DNA of 64,000 nt from Primulina eburnea (GCF_022965805.1 NC_133105.1:25953208-26017207); one strand, 5' to 3'; positions 1 to 11,640 are shown, counted from the first letter of the stretch. A program made the numbers and translations. Notes: generated by a model not told the origin, from the sequence alone.

Positions 1-571
1 GTATGCTACACAGATAGTTTTTTTCTTCTTATTCTAATATCATTATATAATGTAGCTCATTCACATTTTTATGAAAGTTAACATATATGTTGATGATACA
101 TGAGTTAAGATTTGACTACATCATAGACGGAGAAATACTCCAGATATATCATAAAATAATCCTAGTTAGTTGGGTTATTTACCTCTTTAGATAAATTTTG
201 GTGTCATTAATACATGCACACGATATTCCCTTCTTTCTTTTTCCGATTTAAGGGGAAAGAGCCCCTTGATTCTTAAGAATCGGCGATTTTCGTCTTAATG
301 ATAAATATGTTTTATTTTTCTACTGTTTCAAAAACTTTGATTAATTTTTTATATAAAAAATGAACCGCATTGATTGATTCACCTACTCATTGATATAATA
401 TCTTTGGGGTACTTAAATTTCTAAGTTAGAAGAAGGGAGGAATTACTCAATTTTCTGGATTATCTAAATTTCTATATAGTAAATATTATATATATATTAG
501 AAAGATTTCAATTCTTCTTAAATAATCTACTGTACATTTGAGGATTAAATGTTAATGTTTGTTTTCTTAGA
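1..571. other. AT-rich flank, no feature seen
   Basis: I see no coding region, RNA gene or recognisable repeat here. The stretch is AT-rich with short TA runs near 487-500 and ends at the AGA (569-571) that forms the left target duplication of the CACTA element. Confidence 0.6.
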
Positions 572-594
572 CACCACAAAAAACCAAAGCGATT

Positions 595-1025
595 TGCGAC
601 GGGTTTATCCGTCGCTAAAACCGTCGCGACTTGGTCAAAGCGACGGTTCTAGCGACGTGCCGTTGACCCGTGACCTTTTGGCTCGTCGCCTCACCCAAGC
701 GACGCGCACACAATGATCGTGACAATTTGGCGACCGTATGTAGGATGAAGTTCGTCTCCAGTATAGCGACGGTCAAAATAACACCGACGCTAATTTTAGC
801 GACGGTAATTTCAACAACGTCGCTATATTTAGCGACGATTATGCTCATAACCGTCGCTAAATATAGCGACGTTGTTGAAATTACCGTCGCTAAAATTAGC
901 GACTGTTAATTAAAAACAGTCGCTTTAATTTGAGACGGTATTTTCACAACCGTCGCCATTTATAGCGACGGTATTTTCAAAAACCATCGCTAATTTCAGC
1001 GACGGTTAGAATTGTTCCGTCGCTA
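595..1025. repeat. CACTA subterminal GCGACGG array, left (3') end
   Basis: About fifteen copies of GCGACGGT or its complement ACCGTCGC occur in alternating orientation, often joined as stem-forming pairs such as TATAGCGACGGT with ACCGTCGCTAAA. In En/Spm-type elements subterminal repeats of this kind are bound by the TNPA protein to bring the ends together. The motif here is recognised by repetition alone; binding is inferred. Confidence 0.85.
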
Positions 1026-1413
1026 ATAACCATTCTGTTTTTTTTTTTAAAATAAAAATATATTAAAACAATTGTACTGTATAATTACTAAAAAAATTAA
1101 CAACAAATTTGAAAAATATAATCACATTAGTAAATAACATTTCCAAACTAGTGTTTGATACAAATATTCATCAAAAAAATTTAAACAAACGTCACTACGG
1201 TGACGGTGACTGAGTCTCGTCGTCGTCGTAGTCGTCGCCGTCAAGCTCGTCCTCATCCTCGTCCTCGTCCCCGTACCCTTGCGTCGGAGGAATATAACTC
1301 TGTGAAAATCTGTGAATACGGGATGAAGAACCAACTGCTGCCCCACGAGATCGACCCCTGTGAGAAGTGCCTGGTCCAGACAGCGTGCGACCTGATGTAT
1401 GCGCGGTAGCTCC
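1026..1413. other. AT-rich tail between CACTA array and TNPA-like gene
   Basis: This holds an A/T-rich stretch (1037-1190), the likely 3' untranslated region and polyadenylation zone of the minus-strand TNPA-like gene, then a run of CGTCGTCGT-type codons at 1197-1275. That run is open on both strands and shows no domain. I see no separate gene. Confidence 0.4.
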
Positions 1414-2025
1414 CTATGACATGCCTGCAACCAGGAGTCGGACATGCTCCTCTAGTGACGTCATGCGATCTCTCAGCATGACGTTCTCCGCCTCTGTAGC
1501 CCGCACCCTCTCGCAAAGCTCATCGTTACGACGTAACGATGAGTCCAGAATCTGGCGCATGTCCGCCTCGTGCTGGGACTCAGACGACGGACCGACATCT
1601 GATGACCTACCACGTCGACCCGGAGCCATCTCATCGGGATAGAAGGTGCTGGCCATGGACCCACACCCATACATCCTCCCCTTCTTCTTCCCCCCAACCA
1701 CAGTCTTGAACATGCTGTTTACCGACTGTGGGCTGGGGACAACAGGCTCTGATCCATCCTCTGCGGAACTTAGTGCCTGAGCCATAGATCGCTCCATGTT
1801 CTCCTGTGATGTTGATAAAAATGGATAATTTTTAGTGAAACGTTAATGAGAATAACGAAATTTAATAAACTTACGTGGATCAGGCGGGATCGCGTGTCAA
1901 CGAAAGATCCGTCTACATGTCGATGTGTGTGTACGTACAGCTCCCACGACGTAGGATCTCTGCCATGTCGTGCTCGCTGAAATAAATTTAATAATTGTAC
2001 AACATTATAATTTAAAAGTGTAAAG

Positions 2026-2066
<41 letters not shown>

Positions 2067-2787
2067 AAAGTACAATTGAAAACTATTAAACTAGAAGAAA
2101 TACCAGATCATGTCCGTGAGCGCTGTATGTCTTCGCACCTGCAATGTGCTTCGACGTCCCTGTACCTACCCCTGCAGGCTCGCTGTTCCTGTTCGCCTTG
2201 TTCTTGGCAGCTCTGTCCTGCCAATCCTGTTGCTGCCAAGCAGCAGTCCAAGCAGCCCATCTCTCAGGCGTGACCGTCTGTGGAGGCTGGTCCCTGCTCC
2301 TCCAACGATAAATGGTCCGACGGTATAGGAGGGCAGTGTTACGTAACCACAGGTCTCGTACCTGAGTATCAATATCCGCTGCCCATCTATACCTCAACTG
2401 CAATATGGAATATTTAAGTAATTTAATAGGTTAATAAAAATTTAAACATGTTATTGGAAAAATTGATTGTTTTAATAAGGACTTACACAAAACCTCTCCC
2501 AGTAAAATTGCCGCTGCTCAGGTGTCACATGCCTCCAAGACCAGCCTGAATCACAGGTCTGCATTGTGAACTGTCTCGATATGTATCTCGAGACACTGTT
2601 ATTATGTTGCTCAAATCTAAAACCAAGAATACATGTTATTGTAATCGTTTTCGTAAAAATATTAAATAAGTAGAACGGAATTTTGTTAAACAATTACTTT
2701 ACGATGAAAAAAAATTACTTACATCCCATCCCTGATAGTAAGCTCAAGCCTGTGATCAGGCGGTGGAGGAGGCGGTTCTCCAGACAT
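1414..2787 (-). CDS. TNPA/Ptta-like CACTA accessory protein, five exons, apparently intact
   Basis: On the minus strand the exons are 2787-2723, 2616-2487, 2397-2104, 1976-1875 and 1803-1414. All four introns have GT..AG ends and every junction keeps the reading frame, giving 981 coding bases (326 aa). The protein starts MSGEPPPPPP. Exon 2 has GWSWRHVTPEQRQFYWERF, exon 3 has TPERWAAWTAAWQQQDW followed by a KN.ANR segment and SKHIAGAKTY, exon 4 has THRHVDGSFVDTRSR, and exon 5 has KKKGRMYGCGSMAS then a coiled-coil tail. This order is that of the plant Ptta/En-Spm (Transposase_24) family, the presumed repeat-binding partner of TNP2 transposase. The start is the first ATG after a plausible 5' UTR acceptor near 2802. 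No lesion is seen, unlike the neighbouring transposase. Function is inferred from family. Confidence 0.85.
2028..2063. repeat. (TA)n microsatellite in intron 3 of the TNPA-like gene
   Basis: Uninterrupted TA dinucleotides lie between exon 3 and exon 4 of the TNPA-like gene and do not affect the splice sites. Confidence 0.9.
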
Positions 2788-3342
2788 ATTATGTAAGCTG
2801 CAAAAACAAAAATTTTGTTATTATAAATATGTCAACACCAACACAAAATTCACCACTTAATTAAGAACCTATTTTCCAAACTACGATACATCCAACTTCT
2901 AATCATGTGTTATACCTTGAAGACTACAAGTGCTTAAATATTTATATTTAATTAAATTAAATTATCAAAAACTATACAACGAAAAATTAAATAAGTATCT
3001 ACACTTCTATCATAAAATTAAAGTTACAACTACAAAAAATCATGCATGATTTAGTAATAATATTACGCTAAAATTGCTAAATAACATGCATAAATTTCAC
3101 GTAACGTTGGAAGATGAAACATTCAATAAAGAACACGCGTTAAAAATCTGACGTGTTTGAAGATATGCAGATCCACGTAACGTTGGAAGATGAAACGAAG
3201 CAGCTAATCTACAAAATGAAAACGGAAAGATGTTAGTACAAATAGAAAAAACGAAACTGCAAGCCAAAAAAAAAAATAGAGTGTCGACGCTACCAGAGAA
3301 GAAAGGCGAAGCTCGCTGAAGAAAACTGTGTGCGAACCTCGG
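2788..3342 (-). other. 5' leader of the TNPA-like gene
   Basis: This lies between the TATA box near 3343 and the ATG at 2787. It is AT-rich and contains a splice-acceptor-like TTTTTGCAG just upstream of the ATG, suggesting an intron in the 5' untranslated region. A motif AACGTTGGAAGATGAAAC occurs twice, near 3102 and 3180. No ORF of interest is seen. Confidence 0.4.
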
Positions 3343-3353
3343 TATATATAGAA
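3343..3353 (-). promoter_or_regulatory. TATA box for the TNPA-like gene
   Basis: The minus strand reads CTATATATACC immediately downstream of the internal GCGACGG array and about 550 bp upstream of the TNPA-like start codon. The position fits a dedicated promoter for the second transposon gene. Confidence 0.55.
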
Positions 3354-3358
3354 ATTAT

Positions 3359-3592
3359 AGCGACGGTTTATAAAAACTCGTCGCCTTTTGCGACGGATGA
3401 TGGTAAAAATGTCGCCGACTGCGACGGTCTTGTCTAAACCGCCGCCGATCTAGATCGGTGACGGTATCGTTAATAACCGTCGCTCTTTAGCGACAGGGTG
3501 TTGTTAAACCGTCGCCGATCTAGATCGGCGACGTTTCTTGAAAACTTTTGTCATCAGCGACGGTTTTATTAAAACCGTCGCTAATTTTCCTT
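3359..3592. repeat. Internal GCGACGG array upstream of the TNPA-like gene
   Basis: About ten GCGACGG/CCGTCGC units in alternating orientation occupy the space between the two genes, immediately upstream (minus-strand sense) of the TNPA-like TATA box. The unit is the same as in the terminal arrays. Subterminal repeats normally mark element ends, so an internal block at a promoter is unusual. Confidence 0.8.
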
Positions 3593-3992
3593 TCTTTTTT
3601 TAAAAAAATTTATTTTTAATTTTTACAAGAACAAATTTCAAATTAAATAAATAAAAGTTGTGCAAAATAAAATCCGATAAATTTAATTACAATAAAAGTT
3701 AGATTTATTTTGTGTCGGTTAATTAGTTTTGTTATTACTATGACGTAAAACTAAAATTTTATAACAATAATTTAGAATTTTAATTAAGTAATTGAAATAC
3801 AAAACAAATATAAAAAAAACTTACAATGACCTCATCTCAATGCTTCCTTCGCTGGTCTGCAGTAACATGTTGCTTCTCTGTCATATATATACGTACAGTA
3901 CGAAATATAGATATGCAAACAATCTGTTAATTATGTACACAAAATCAAATTTATTTTTATTCAGATTAGAAGTCAAAAAAATAAACTTAACC
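3593..3992. other. AT-rich region downstream of the transposase gene
   Basis: AT-rich sequence with no convincing ORF. It is the likely 3' untranslated region and terminator zone of the transposase gene, lying just upstream of the internal array. Confidence 0.4.
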
Positions 3993-6900
3993 TTATTCAC
4001 TTTCGTAGTCAATGTCACGAACATCGTCGCTCGAATATTGAACATCTTCTGCTTCACTTTCACTACTATTCAAATCAATTTCGTTGTCGTACATAACATT
4101 TACATCGAATAAATTCTGAGACGTCAAAAGAAATTGAGTTGAAATGTCATGAGGTCCACTTTCGTTGTTTTGAAATGCATCAGTATTCTGCTCAATATTT
4201 GGCTCAACATCATTGACATAAGCTCGCCTACGTAGAGTACTCACATGCATCCAATCTGATTCTGCTCTCTTCGTTGTTGGATAAGTCAGATACACAACTT
4301 GCGAGGCTTGCGTAGGAAACACAAATGGTTCGTAGTCTCCCAAATTATTTTTTCGGTTGACATCAACAATTTTGTACTTTTTGTGTACGCGTGTGCCCGA
4401 CCGAGGATGAGTATGAAACCAGCGACACTTGAAAAGTACAACTTGTCTCATTTGTAGACCTGGGTATTCAATTTCCACTATTTCTTCAAGTTGCGCATAA
4501 AACTCAGTGACATTTCCACTACTCATATGACCACTAACTTGAAGCCCCGAGTTGTTTGTATCTTTGAACGAGGTGTCATGCACTGTATGAAAGTTAAATC
4601 CATTAATTGGCTGTTCAATTTGAGAATCCTCATGCAACCTGTTTTATAATTGGCTGTTCAATTTGAGAATCCGGCAAGGTAGCCTACGATAAAAAATAAT
4701 TTGAAACTTTAAATCACATTATATAAAATTTCATTGAAATATGTGCAGAAAATTAAAATTTTGGCATTCATACATATTGACGAAACCACTGAAACAAATT
4801 GGTTTGGATGTACGCCTCGACTGAAGCGTCATCCATATCTGGATATGTCATACGTACGTTGTTCTCGTACATGCTGCAACACATTGAATACAATTTAAAT
4901 TCTGAAACGAGTAATTATATAAATTAATGAATTAAATATACATAATACCTGACAAATGGCTTTATTTCATTGCAATTGTGCAAAACATATGTCGAAATTG
5001 CATGATATTCTTCATTTGATAGCCATCGCGATTTTGCAGCTCCAATCTTCTTACCACGATTGCGGAATATTGAAAGAAGTTCAGAGTCATCAGTGTCAAC
5101 ATATGTGCTCTCACGAGCTTCCCCAGTTTTTCGCCTTCTGCTAGCCGTCGATTCACTGAAGTAATGTTGACAGAATATAGCAGCCTCCTTAACGAAATAT
5201 GCATTGCATATGGAACCCTCTACTCGTGCCTTGTTACGCACCGTGTTTTTCAATGTACGTAGATATCTTTCAAAGGGATACATCCACCTAAATTGTACAG
5301 GGCCCATGATGCGTGCTTCATATGGTAAGTGTATGCACAAATGCTCCATCGAGTCGAAAAAACTTGGGGGGAAGATCTTTTCTAACTTGCACATTATGAT
5401 GGGAATTTGTTCGCTTAAACGCAACATATCACTTATTTTAACATTCCGCGCTGTTAAGTCTGCAAAGAATATACTTAACTCGGTAAGAGCCTCCCAAACA
5501 TCTCGTGGTAACAACTCTTTAAATACCACAGGAATTAGTCGTTGCATGAATACATGACAGTCATGACTCTTCATTCCAAACATCCTCAACTTGTTCATGT
5601 CTACGCAACGCGCCATTTTAGACACATATCCATCAGAGAATCTAACTTCTTTTAGCCATCTAAAAAGAACTTTTCGAGCATCCTTGTCAAAGTGTGTAAT
5701 TTGCTTTCGGAAATTTCCCGTCTGCTGTAGATGGATGCAACTCGGATCTAATACCCATCCGAACAAGATCAGCTCGTGATTTGGCATTATCCTTCGTACG
5801 CCCTTGTATATTACAAACCGTATTGAAGACATTGTCAAAGACGTTTTCTCAATGTGCATGACATCCAAGTTATGTCTTATAAGGTTCGTACTCCAATATG
5901 GAAGCTCCCAAAAAATACTCCGTCTTCTCCGACCACATCTAGTCAAGCTACAAATTTGCTTATTGATTATATCAGAGTACATCTCATACGAAGGTCTGAA
6001 ACCAAATTCGTCCAACTCATTCAGCAGTTCGTCCCCAGGTTTAGAGATAGGAGCCGGCTGTGACACTTGTTTACCTCTTAGAAACATTGTCCTACTACGA
6101 CGCAATGGATGATCTGCAGGTAAAAACTTCCGGTGATTGTCAAACCATGATGTCTTGCCACTACATGGCAAGGTAAAGGCGTCTGAATCAGACATGCAGT
6201 GGGGACATGCTTGTTTTCCGGAAGTGCTCCAACCAGACAACATTTCGTACGCGGGAAAATCACTTATCGTCCACATCAAAGCTGCACGCATATCAAAATT
6301 TTGTTGGGCAGTGGATATCGAACGTGGGAACACCATTAGACCACAAGGATTGTAGCTCGGCGACTAATGGCTGAAGGAATACGTCCAATTTATCTTTGGG
6401 GTTACTTGGTCCAGGTGCAATCACAGTCAAGAACATGTATTCGTCTTTCATACACATCCAAGGTGGTAAATTATATGGAGTAACAATGATAGGCCATGAC
6501 AAATACTGCTGCCCACTTTGTCCAAAAGGTTGAAATCCATCTGTTGACAATCCTAATCTCACATTTCGGATTTCTGCTGAAAAAGATGGATGCAAAGCGT
6601 CAAAATGACGCCACGCTGCACAATCAGAAGGGTGTGTCATAGTGTCACCGTCGAAATGATGGTCATTATGCCAACGCATATGTGACGATGTAGCTTTCGA
6701 AGCATACAGTCTTTGCAAACGTGGAGTGATCGGAAAATAATACATCATCTTGTACGGAGTTCCCTTCTTATGAGGATTTCGAGATCGACTTCTACTACGT
6801 TTGTATCGAGGATGTTCACATATCTTACACTCTGTTAAACCCTCGTCAACACCCCAGTATATCATACAACTATTGTTGCATGCATCAATTTTTTCAACCG

Positions 6901-7619
6901 GAAGCCCTAGATCTTTGATAATTTTTTTGGTCGCGTAAAAACTCTCAGGGACGAAGTTATCAGACGGACACAACTCTGACATAAGTTGACACATGTCATT
7001 GTAATTGCGCTCGGACATGTTGTGTTCATGTTTCATCTTTAGTAACCGAGCGAGCACAGACAACACAGTATGACCGTGTGGATTTCCATCCCAAATTTCT
7101 TTTTCGGCTGATTTAATGCATTCATACAATGATTTAATATAACTGTTTGGACTTTCAGGATCTTCAGGAACATTATTTATTGTTGGATTTTCTTCACCAA
7201 AATTCACATTCTCATTTTCTGGGTTCTCTTCAAAGTTAACATTTTGTTGTAGAAAATTCAAAAATTCCGGAGCTGTAGTTTGAGCAGTTGGTGGTGCTAC
7301 ACGAGACCTAGATGACGAAGGAACTTCCATATTAAAATTAGGAAAGACCGGGGGAATATATTCCTCTCCATGAAAATACCAGTTGTAATAATCCAGGTAC
7401 AAATCCATAACGACCGAGATGTACCTTCACAGTATCTTCATCTAAATATGTTTGGTTCTGACATTTTTTTCGATTACAAGGACAACGGATATTTCTATCT
7501 AATAAACACTCAGAATGACTAAGTGCAAATGCTACAAACGACTCTACACCAACACAATATTCAGCCGTTACAAATCCATTCTCCAACCGACGATACATCC
7601 AATTTCTATCGTTATCCAT
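3993..7619 (-). pseudogene. TNP2-type CACTA transposase (TNPD-like) with three frame lesions
   Basis: The order on the minus strand is: N-terminal Transpos_assoc domain (7619-7390; CPCNRKKC, VHLGRYGF), TNP2/Transposase_21 core (about 7000-5300; ACPHCMSD, HNLDVMHIEKT, SHDCHVFMQRL), DUF4218 (about 5450-4950; HLPYEARIMGPVQFRWMYPFERY) and DUF4216 (about 4610-4250; INGFNFHT, QVVLFKCRWF, PFVFPTQASQVVYL). A 100-bp exon at 4873-4774 has GT..AG borders and joins in phase to 4949 and 4683. The protein is cut by a one-base frameshift near 7388, another between 6300 and 6335, and a 43-bp duplication at 4630-4672. It would be the strand-cutting enzyme of the element. The domain call is firm; activity of this copy is unlikely unless the lesions are sequencing errors. 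Confidence 0.88.
4604..4672. repeat. 26-bp direct duplication, 43 bp apart, in a transposase exon
   Basis: The 26 bases at 4604-4629 recur at 4647-4672. The 43-bp offset is not a multiple of three and breaks the DUF4216 exon; reading past one copy keeps the frame from the upstream exon at 4683 into the DUF4216 domain. Confidence 0.85.
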
Positions 7620-8045
7620 TTTATCCTACAAAATAAAAAGTAAGATGTATTTTACTTTTCAAATTAAATCTTGTATGTAATATTAGTCATTTTTAAACAA
7701 ATATGTATATCATATCACATTATTATAATGACGTGTCATAATTTATTTTGTTTAAAAACTTTATAGACTTTTATACTTGTCGTATCCCTTACTGGGAGTG
7801 TGGGATGTCGTCTTAACATCCTCCCAGGATTTATAACAAGTTTTCCAAAAAATTATTATATACATACTAACAGTATATTATATGTTAATTATATATATAT
7901 AAACGATACAAAAAATAACAATTGAATTGCAAAAAAACTTACTTGAGTAGAAGCAAAAATCGTCCACGAGAGAAGACTTGTTTATCGCTCGCAAATGTGA
8001 GCGAAGGGAGAGGAGAGGTGTGAAGAAAATCAGTTGAAGACACGT
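7620..8045 (-). other. Transposase 5' leader with a probable intron
   Basis: Between the TATA box near 8050 and the ATG at 7619 there is a donor-like CAA|GTAAGT at 7942 and an acceptor-like TTTTGTAG at 7626, so an intron of about 317 bp probably lies in the 5' untranslated region. No coding signal is seen. Confidence 0.5.
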
Positions 8046-8058
8046 CAATTTATAGACA
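8046..8058 (-). promoter_or_regulatory. TATA box of the transposase gene
   Basis: The minus strand reads GTCTATAAATTG directly next to the right-end GCGACGG array, the same arrangement as at the TNPA-like promoter. Confidence 0.55.
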
Positions 8059-8067
8059 GATTTCTAA

Positions 8068-8632
8068 CAGCGACGGTTGTTCACAATCCGTCGCTAATAG
8101 CGACGGATTTTAGAAACCGTCGCCGATCTAAATCGGCGACAGTTTAACTTTGAACGTCGCCAAAAGTGACGACGGTTTTTTTAAAAACGTTGCTATTTTT
8201 GAAGATAACGACGGTTTAATTAAACCGACGTTAAATATAGCTACGGTTTTTTTTTTTCGTCGCTAATATAGCGACTATTTATATTAAACCGTCGCTTTGA
8301 AAAGCGACGGTGTTTAATAAAACCGTCGTCTGTTTAATTTAGCGACAGTTTATGAAAATTTGTCGCTATAGTAGCGACTGGTAGGAAACAAGACCGTCGC
8401 TTTTGTTTAACCCGTTGCACCAAATAGCGACAGGTGTGTGGAACCCGTGGCTATTATAGCGACGATATTTTAAAACCGTGGCTATTTTAGCGATCGGTTT
8501 TATAAAACCGTTGCTATAATTTAAAAAGCGACGGTGTATATAAGAACCGTCGCTATATAGCAACGGAAAATGAAAACCGTCGCTATTTGAGCGACGGTTT
8601 TTTATGAAAGCGTCGCTAATCCTACCGTTTTT
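8068..8632. repeat. CACTA subterminal GCGACGG array, right (5') end
   Basis: More than twenty GCGACGG/CCGTCGC units in alternating orientation, with diverged variants such as GCGATCGG and GCAACGG, run up to the terminal inverted repeat at 8627-8640. By family this is both the transposase binding region and the upstream promoter region of the transposase gene. Confidence 0.85.
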
Positions 8633-8640
8633 TTGTAGTG

Positions 8641-9440
8641 AGAGTTGTTATTGGAAGTTAAAAACAAAAATAAAAAATGACTCATAGAAATTAATTATGA
8701 ATATATACCTAAAATATATAACACATGCATTGACCCCATTAATCCTTTATTACAGCTTCATTATTCCCACTATTTTTTTTATTGTATCTGTAGTGCGGAG
8801 ATAATTCATTGATCTTTCATAAGTTTTATGCCTGCAAAATTAAAAATAATTGCAGCATATATATATATATATATATATATATTTATTTATACACAAAATT
8901 GATGTGAGATCGGACCATCTGAACATAGATCGGACCTTCCGAAGCGAGTTCGAAGCCACCACCTTCCGAAGTTGCATGGAGGTGTCAAAAGTGTAGTGAT
9001 ACGTCACGTAGCAGTTCGAATCTTTCGAACCATGAGGTTTCAAACCGTTTTTGACACGTCGAACCATGTAGAGTTTGGACCGCCTATAAATAGGCCATCC
9101 AAAATTCCCATTTTGGCACGAATTTGTGGGATATTATCTCGTTTCAAGATTATATTTTAATATTTTCTAAGCCTTCTGGTTAGGCCAGCTCATTTCCAAA
9201 GGAATACTAGGAGCGGCAGCAGTGGTGGGAGTAGTTGGTATAGCCTTAATGAGACTTGGTATCGTGGAGAATAGTTGATACCATGTTCAGTTAGGAATGC
9301 TAGACTCTTTAATTATGTTTTTTAGGACCCAAGCTTTGGGTTTCTTTTTCTTTATATATGAGTGTAAATCCATTTTTCAAGGTAAAAATAATAATAATAA
9401 TAATAATAATAATCTTGTTTACAATAAATTATCGGTGGTA
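8641..9440. other. Unassigned, LTR-like stretch with TATA box and two microsatellites
   Basis: No gene is seen. A (TA)n tract lies at 8857-8882. From 8905 to 9075 the short units GATCGGACC, CCTTCCGAAG and TTCGAACCAT recur, followed by CCTATAAATAGG (9083-9094), a strong plant TATA box. This resembles the promoter half of a copia LTR, but I cannot define its ends. Confidence 0.35.
9386..9412. repeat. (AAT)n microsatellite
   Basis: About nine ATA/AAT trinucleotides in a row. Confidence 0.9.
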
Positions 9441-9457
9441 AATTGACAGTTAGACAG

Positions 9458-9665
9458 AATTCATAGATGAAATATAATCTGAAACAAAAATTCTAGACTA
9501 TATCTTTCAACCAACCTTTCATGACCAAAATAAAAATCTAAATGAAATAAGTGCAATGCAAACAAGAACGAATTCATAGATGAAATATCATTTGGAAACA
9601 AAAATTATACACTATATATTTCAACCAACTTCTCATGACCTGACCCTACAACGATCTAAATGAAA
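9458..9665. repeat. Diverged 112-bp tandem duplication
   Basis: GAATTCATAGATGAAATAT begins at 9458 and again at 9570, each followed by similar text (AACAAAAATT, TATATCTTTCAACCAAC, CATGACC, ATCTAAATGAAATA). It lies in the probable LTR of the decayed copia element to its right. Confidence 0.7.
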
Positions 9666-10267
9666 TATGTTCAAAGTATTTTAAGACATTCAATCAATAA
9701 ACATAATGCATATTCATTGTTTGGTGCATTATATGTATTTGAATTCATTCTCCATATATAAAAAAATTGTCGCTCGTTTTTCACTCAATGCTCATGCAAT
9801 CAATATCAGAGAAATCCACATAAACCACATAATCCATCATGTTATATCATTAAAAATTTGACTGAAAACATAAGTAAAAGCGTACATGAAGCTATAATCT
9901 TGAATTCTTTAGAACATATCTTGTTCTTCCAGCTCTATGCATTCTTTTCCTCGAGATAATTCTTTAGTTTTCTCTTTTTAACTATTTTCCTCATGAGTGA
10001 CAGAATAGGGAACGCGATTACGCGATCTGAGGACCATGAATCATATATAGATAATGTCTATCATTATCTTTCTAATATTTATGTTTTAGTCCATCATAAA
10101 AACAAAAGTTATAGTTTTGTCTCTGCATATTTAAAACTCACAGCTTATTAGATATATTAAAGTTCAATATCCCCAAATATTAGTTAATAACTTTAATTTG
10201 GGTTTAACTTAACCGAAAACCTATAATACATAAATATTCAAGGCTCATATAAATAAAATTGATACAA

Positions 10268-11640
10268 CAATCTCTCACTTGTGCTATATGTGTAATCTTA
10301 TAATTATGTTTGTGAAAATAACTTTATGAGCTCAAAAATATTATCATTCCAAATTTATTTATAAAAAGTCTGATCCATCAATCACATCAACATATGATCA
10401 AAGCAGTTTTCGCTACACTCAAAGTAACTAGACTCATCAATGGTCATATATGCCAACACAACTGAATGAGAGATTATGAAGTTGATGTATAACATGGAAA
10501 TTTCATGCAATGTGATCATAACATGTATATTTCCAGATGTACCTTCCTAAATCGTATTGAAATCAATTTTTAAATCATAATCAAAGTGTGACTTAACTTG
10601 AAATTTATTTCTACAGAAAATAAATTGTGTAGAAATAAATTTACATAAACACAAACCAAATTATTGGACATGTCTATAAAATATTTAAAATTACAAACTC
10701 TCACTGAAACTGAATATCTTTAATTGACCAAACACCCATACAAATAATGTGCACAAAAATTCGGATGATAGTTCTTTAATAATTGAATCCACGATTATAG
10801 AGTTTGTACCGAAACGATTTATAGACAAATATCCACTATTAATTATTCCTTCAACAACCAGAAACTTGATTGAATAAAACATAATAAGTTATAAAATCTA
10901 CTATCATGACAAAGAAGCTATAGTAAATAACATTTTAGCACTCTTTCAAGAGACAACACATTCTGCCAGCAAATAAATATAGCTCAATATTATGTAACTT
11001 TTTCATAATATCTTGGCATCCTATAAAATCAGAGTTAGTATACCAAATGATCTCAAACTTATATAACCTCTGATATATAAGCATATAATGTTTTGTTCTT
11101 TGTAAATATCATAATATTCGTTTACCACTTTCTAATACTTTACTCCTGAATTATTAAATATATTCCCAATATTCCATTCACATCCTCATATCATAACATG
11201 TATAAAACTGAGCATTGAATTAGATTTCCCATTGTCGAGGCATTGAGAATCATTTGCATTTATTTTCCTCAAAATCATTCTTGAAGCATTGTTTGAGACT
11301 AAATTTGTCTCTCTTAGCCACATGGATATCCATTGGTTTACACTCTTGCATCCTATAATGCAAAAAAACTTTCTTGATATAGCATTTATGATATAATCCA
11401 ACAATACCTCGAGAGCGATCTCAATGTATCTAGATACCCAGTACAAAAGATGAATCACCAAGATTTTTATCTCAAAATTCTTAGCTAGAAATCTGTTGGT
11501 GTAATGCAACAACTCTATATCATTGCTAGCAATTTTGATGTCATCAATATATAAAATCAGAAAAAATATACTTACTCCCATTGAACTTATGGTACACACA
11601 ATCATCGATCAAGTTCATCTCAAACCAAACGAGATGATCA
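10268..11640 (-). pseudogene. Decayed Ty1/copia pol remnant (RT C-terminus, RNase H, start of 3' LTR)
   Basis: On the minus strand 11605-11186 still shows an RT segment (LYIDDIKIASND, then FLAKNFEIKIL), where YIDD is the catalytic box. 11160-10900 holds an RNase H region with several stops, recognisable by an IFICWQN-like piece. 10882-10691 shows KFLVVEG..., GTNSIIVD and an HMGV-like end, matching the C-terminus of TNT1-94-like copia polyproteins. A purine tract AAGTGAGAGATTG at 10281-10269 precedes a probable 3' LTR start near 10268. Many stops and indels make this a relic. The outer LTR border below 10268 is not resolved. Confidence 0.7.

Larger units (their letters stand above)
572..8640 (-). 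mobile_element. CACTA (En/Spm) DNA transposon CAC-1, both ends present
   Basis: The left end reads CACCACAAAAAACC and the reverse complement of the right end reads CACTACAAAAAAACGG, giving imperfect CACTA-type terminal inverted repeats. The element is flanked by AGA at 569-571 and 8641-8643, the 3-bp target duplication expected of CACTA elements. Inside are GCGACGG arrays at both ends (595-1025, 8068-8632) and a third internal one (3359-3592), a TNP2-type transposase gene and a TNPA/Ptta-like gene, both on the minus strand. At about 8.07 kb it has the size and content of an autonomous element, but the transposase has frame lesions, so this copy probably cannot move unaided. Confidence in family and boundaries is high. 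Confidence 0.93.

Noticed and set aside
595..1025. CRISPR-like or satellite array
   Set aside because: Units alternate in orientation, have irregular spacing and lie next to CACTA termini; this is a transposon subterminal array in a eukaryotic genome.
1197..1275. Arg-rich short protein at the TNPA-like gene tail
   Set aside because: A CGTCGT-type trinucleotide run open on both strands, downstream of the gene stop; no evidence of coding.
5204..6112. Plus-strand ORFs of 60-117 aa
   Set aside because: Antisense shadows of the minus-strand transposase; no domain and no promoter.
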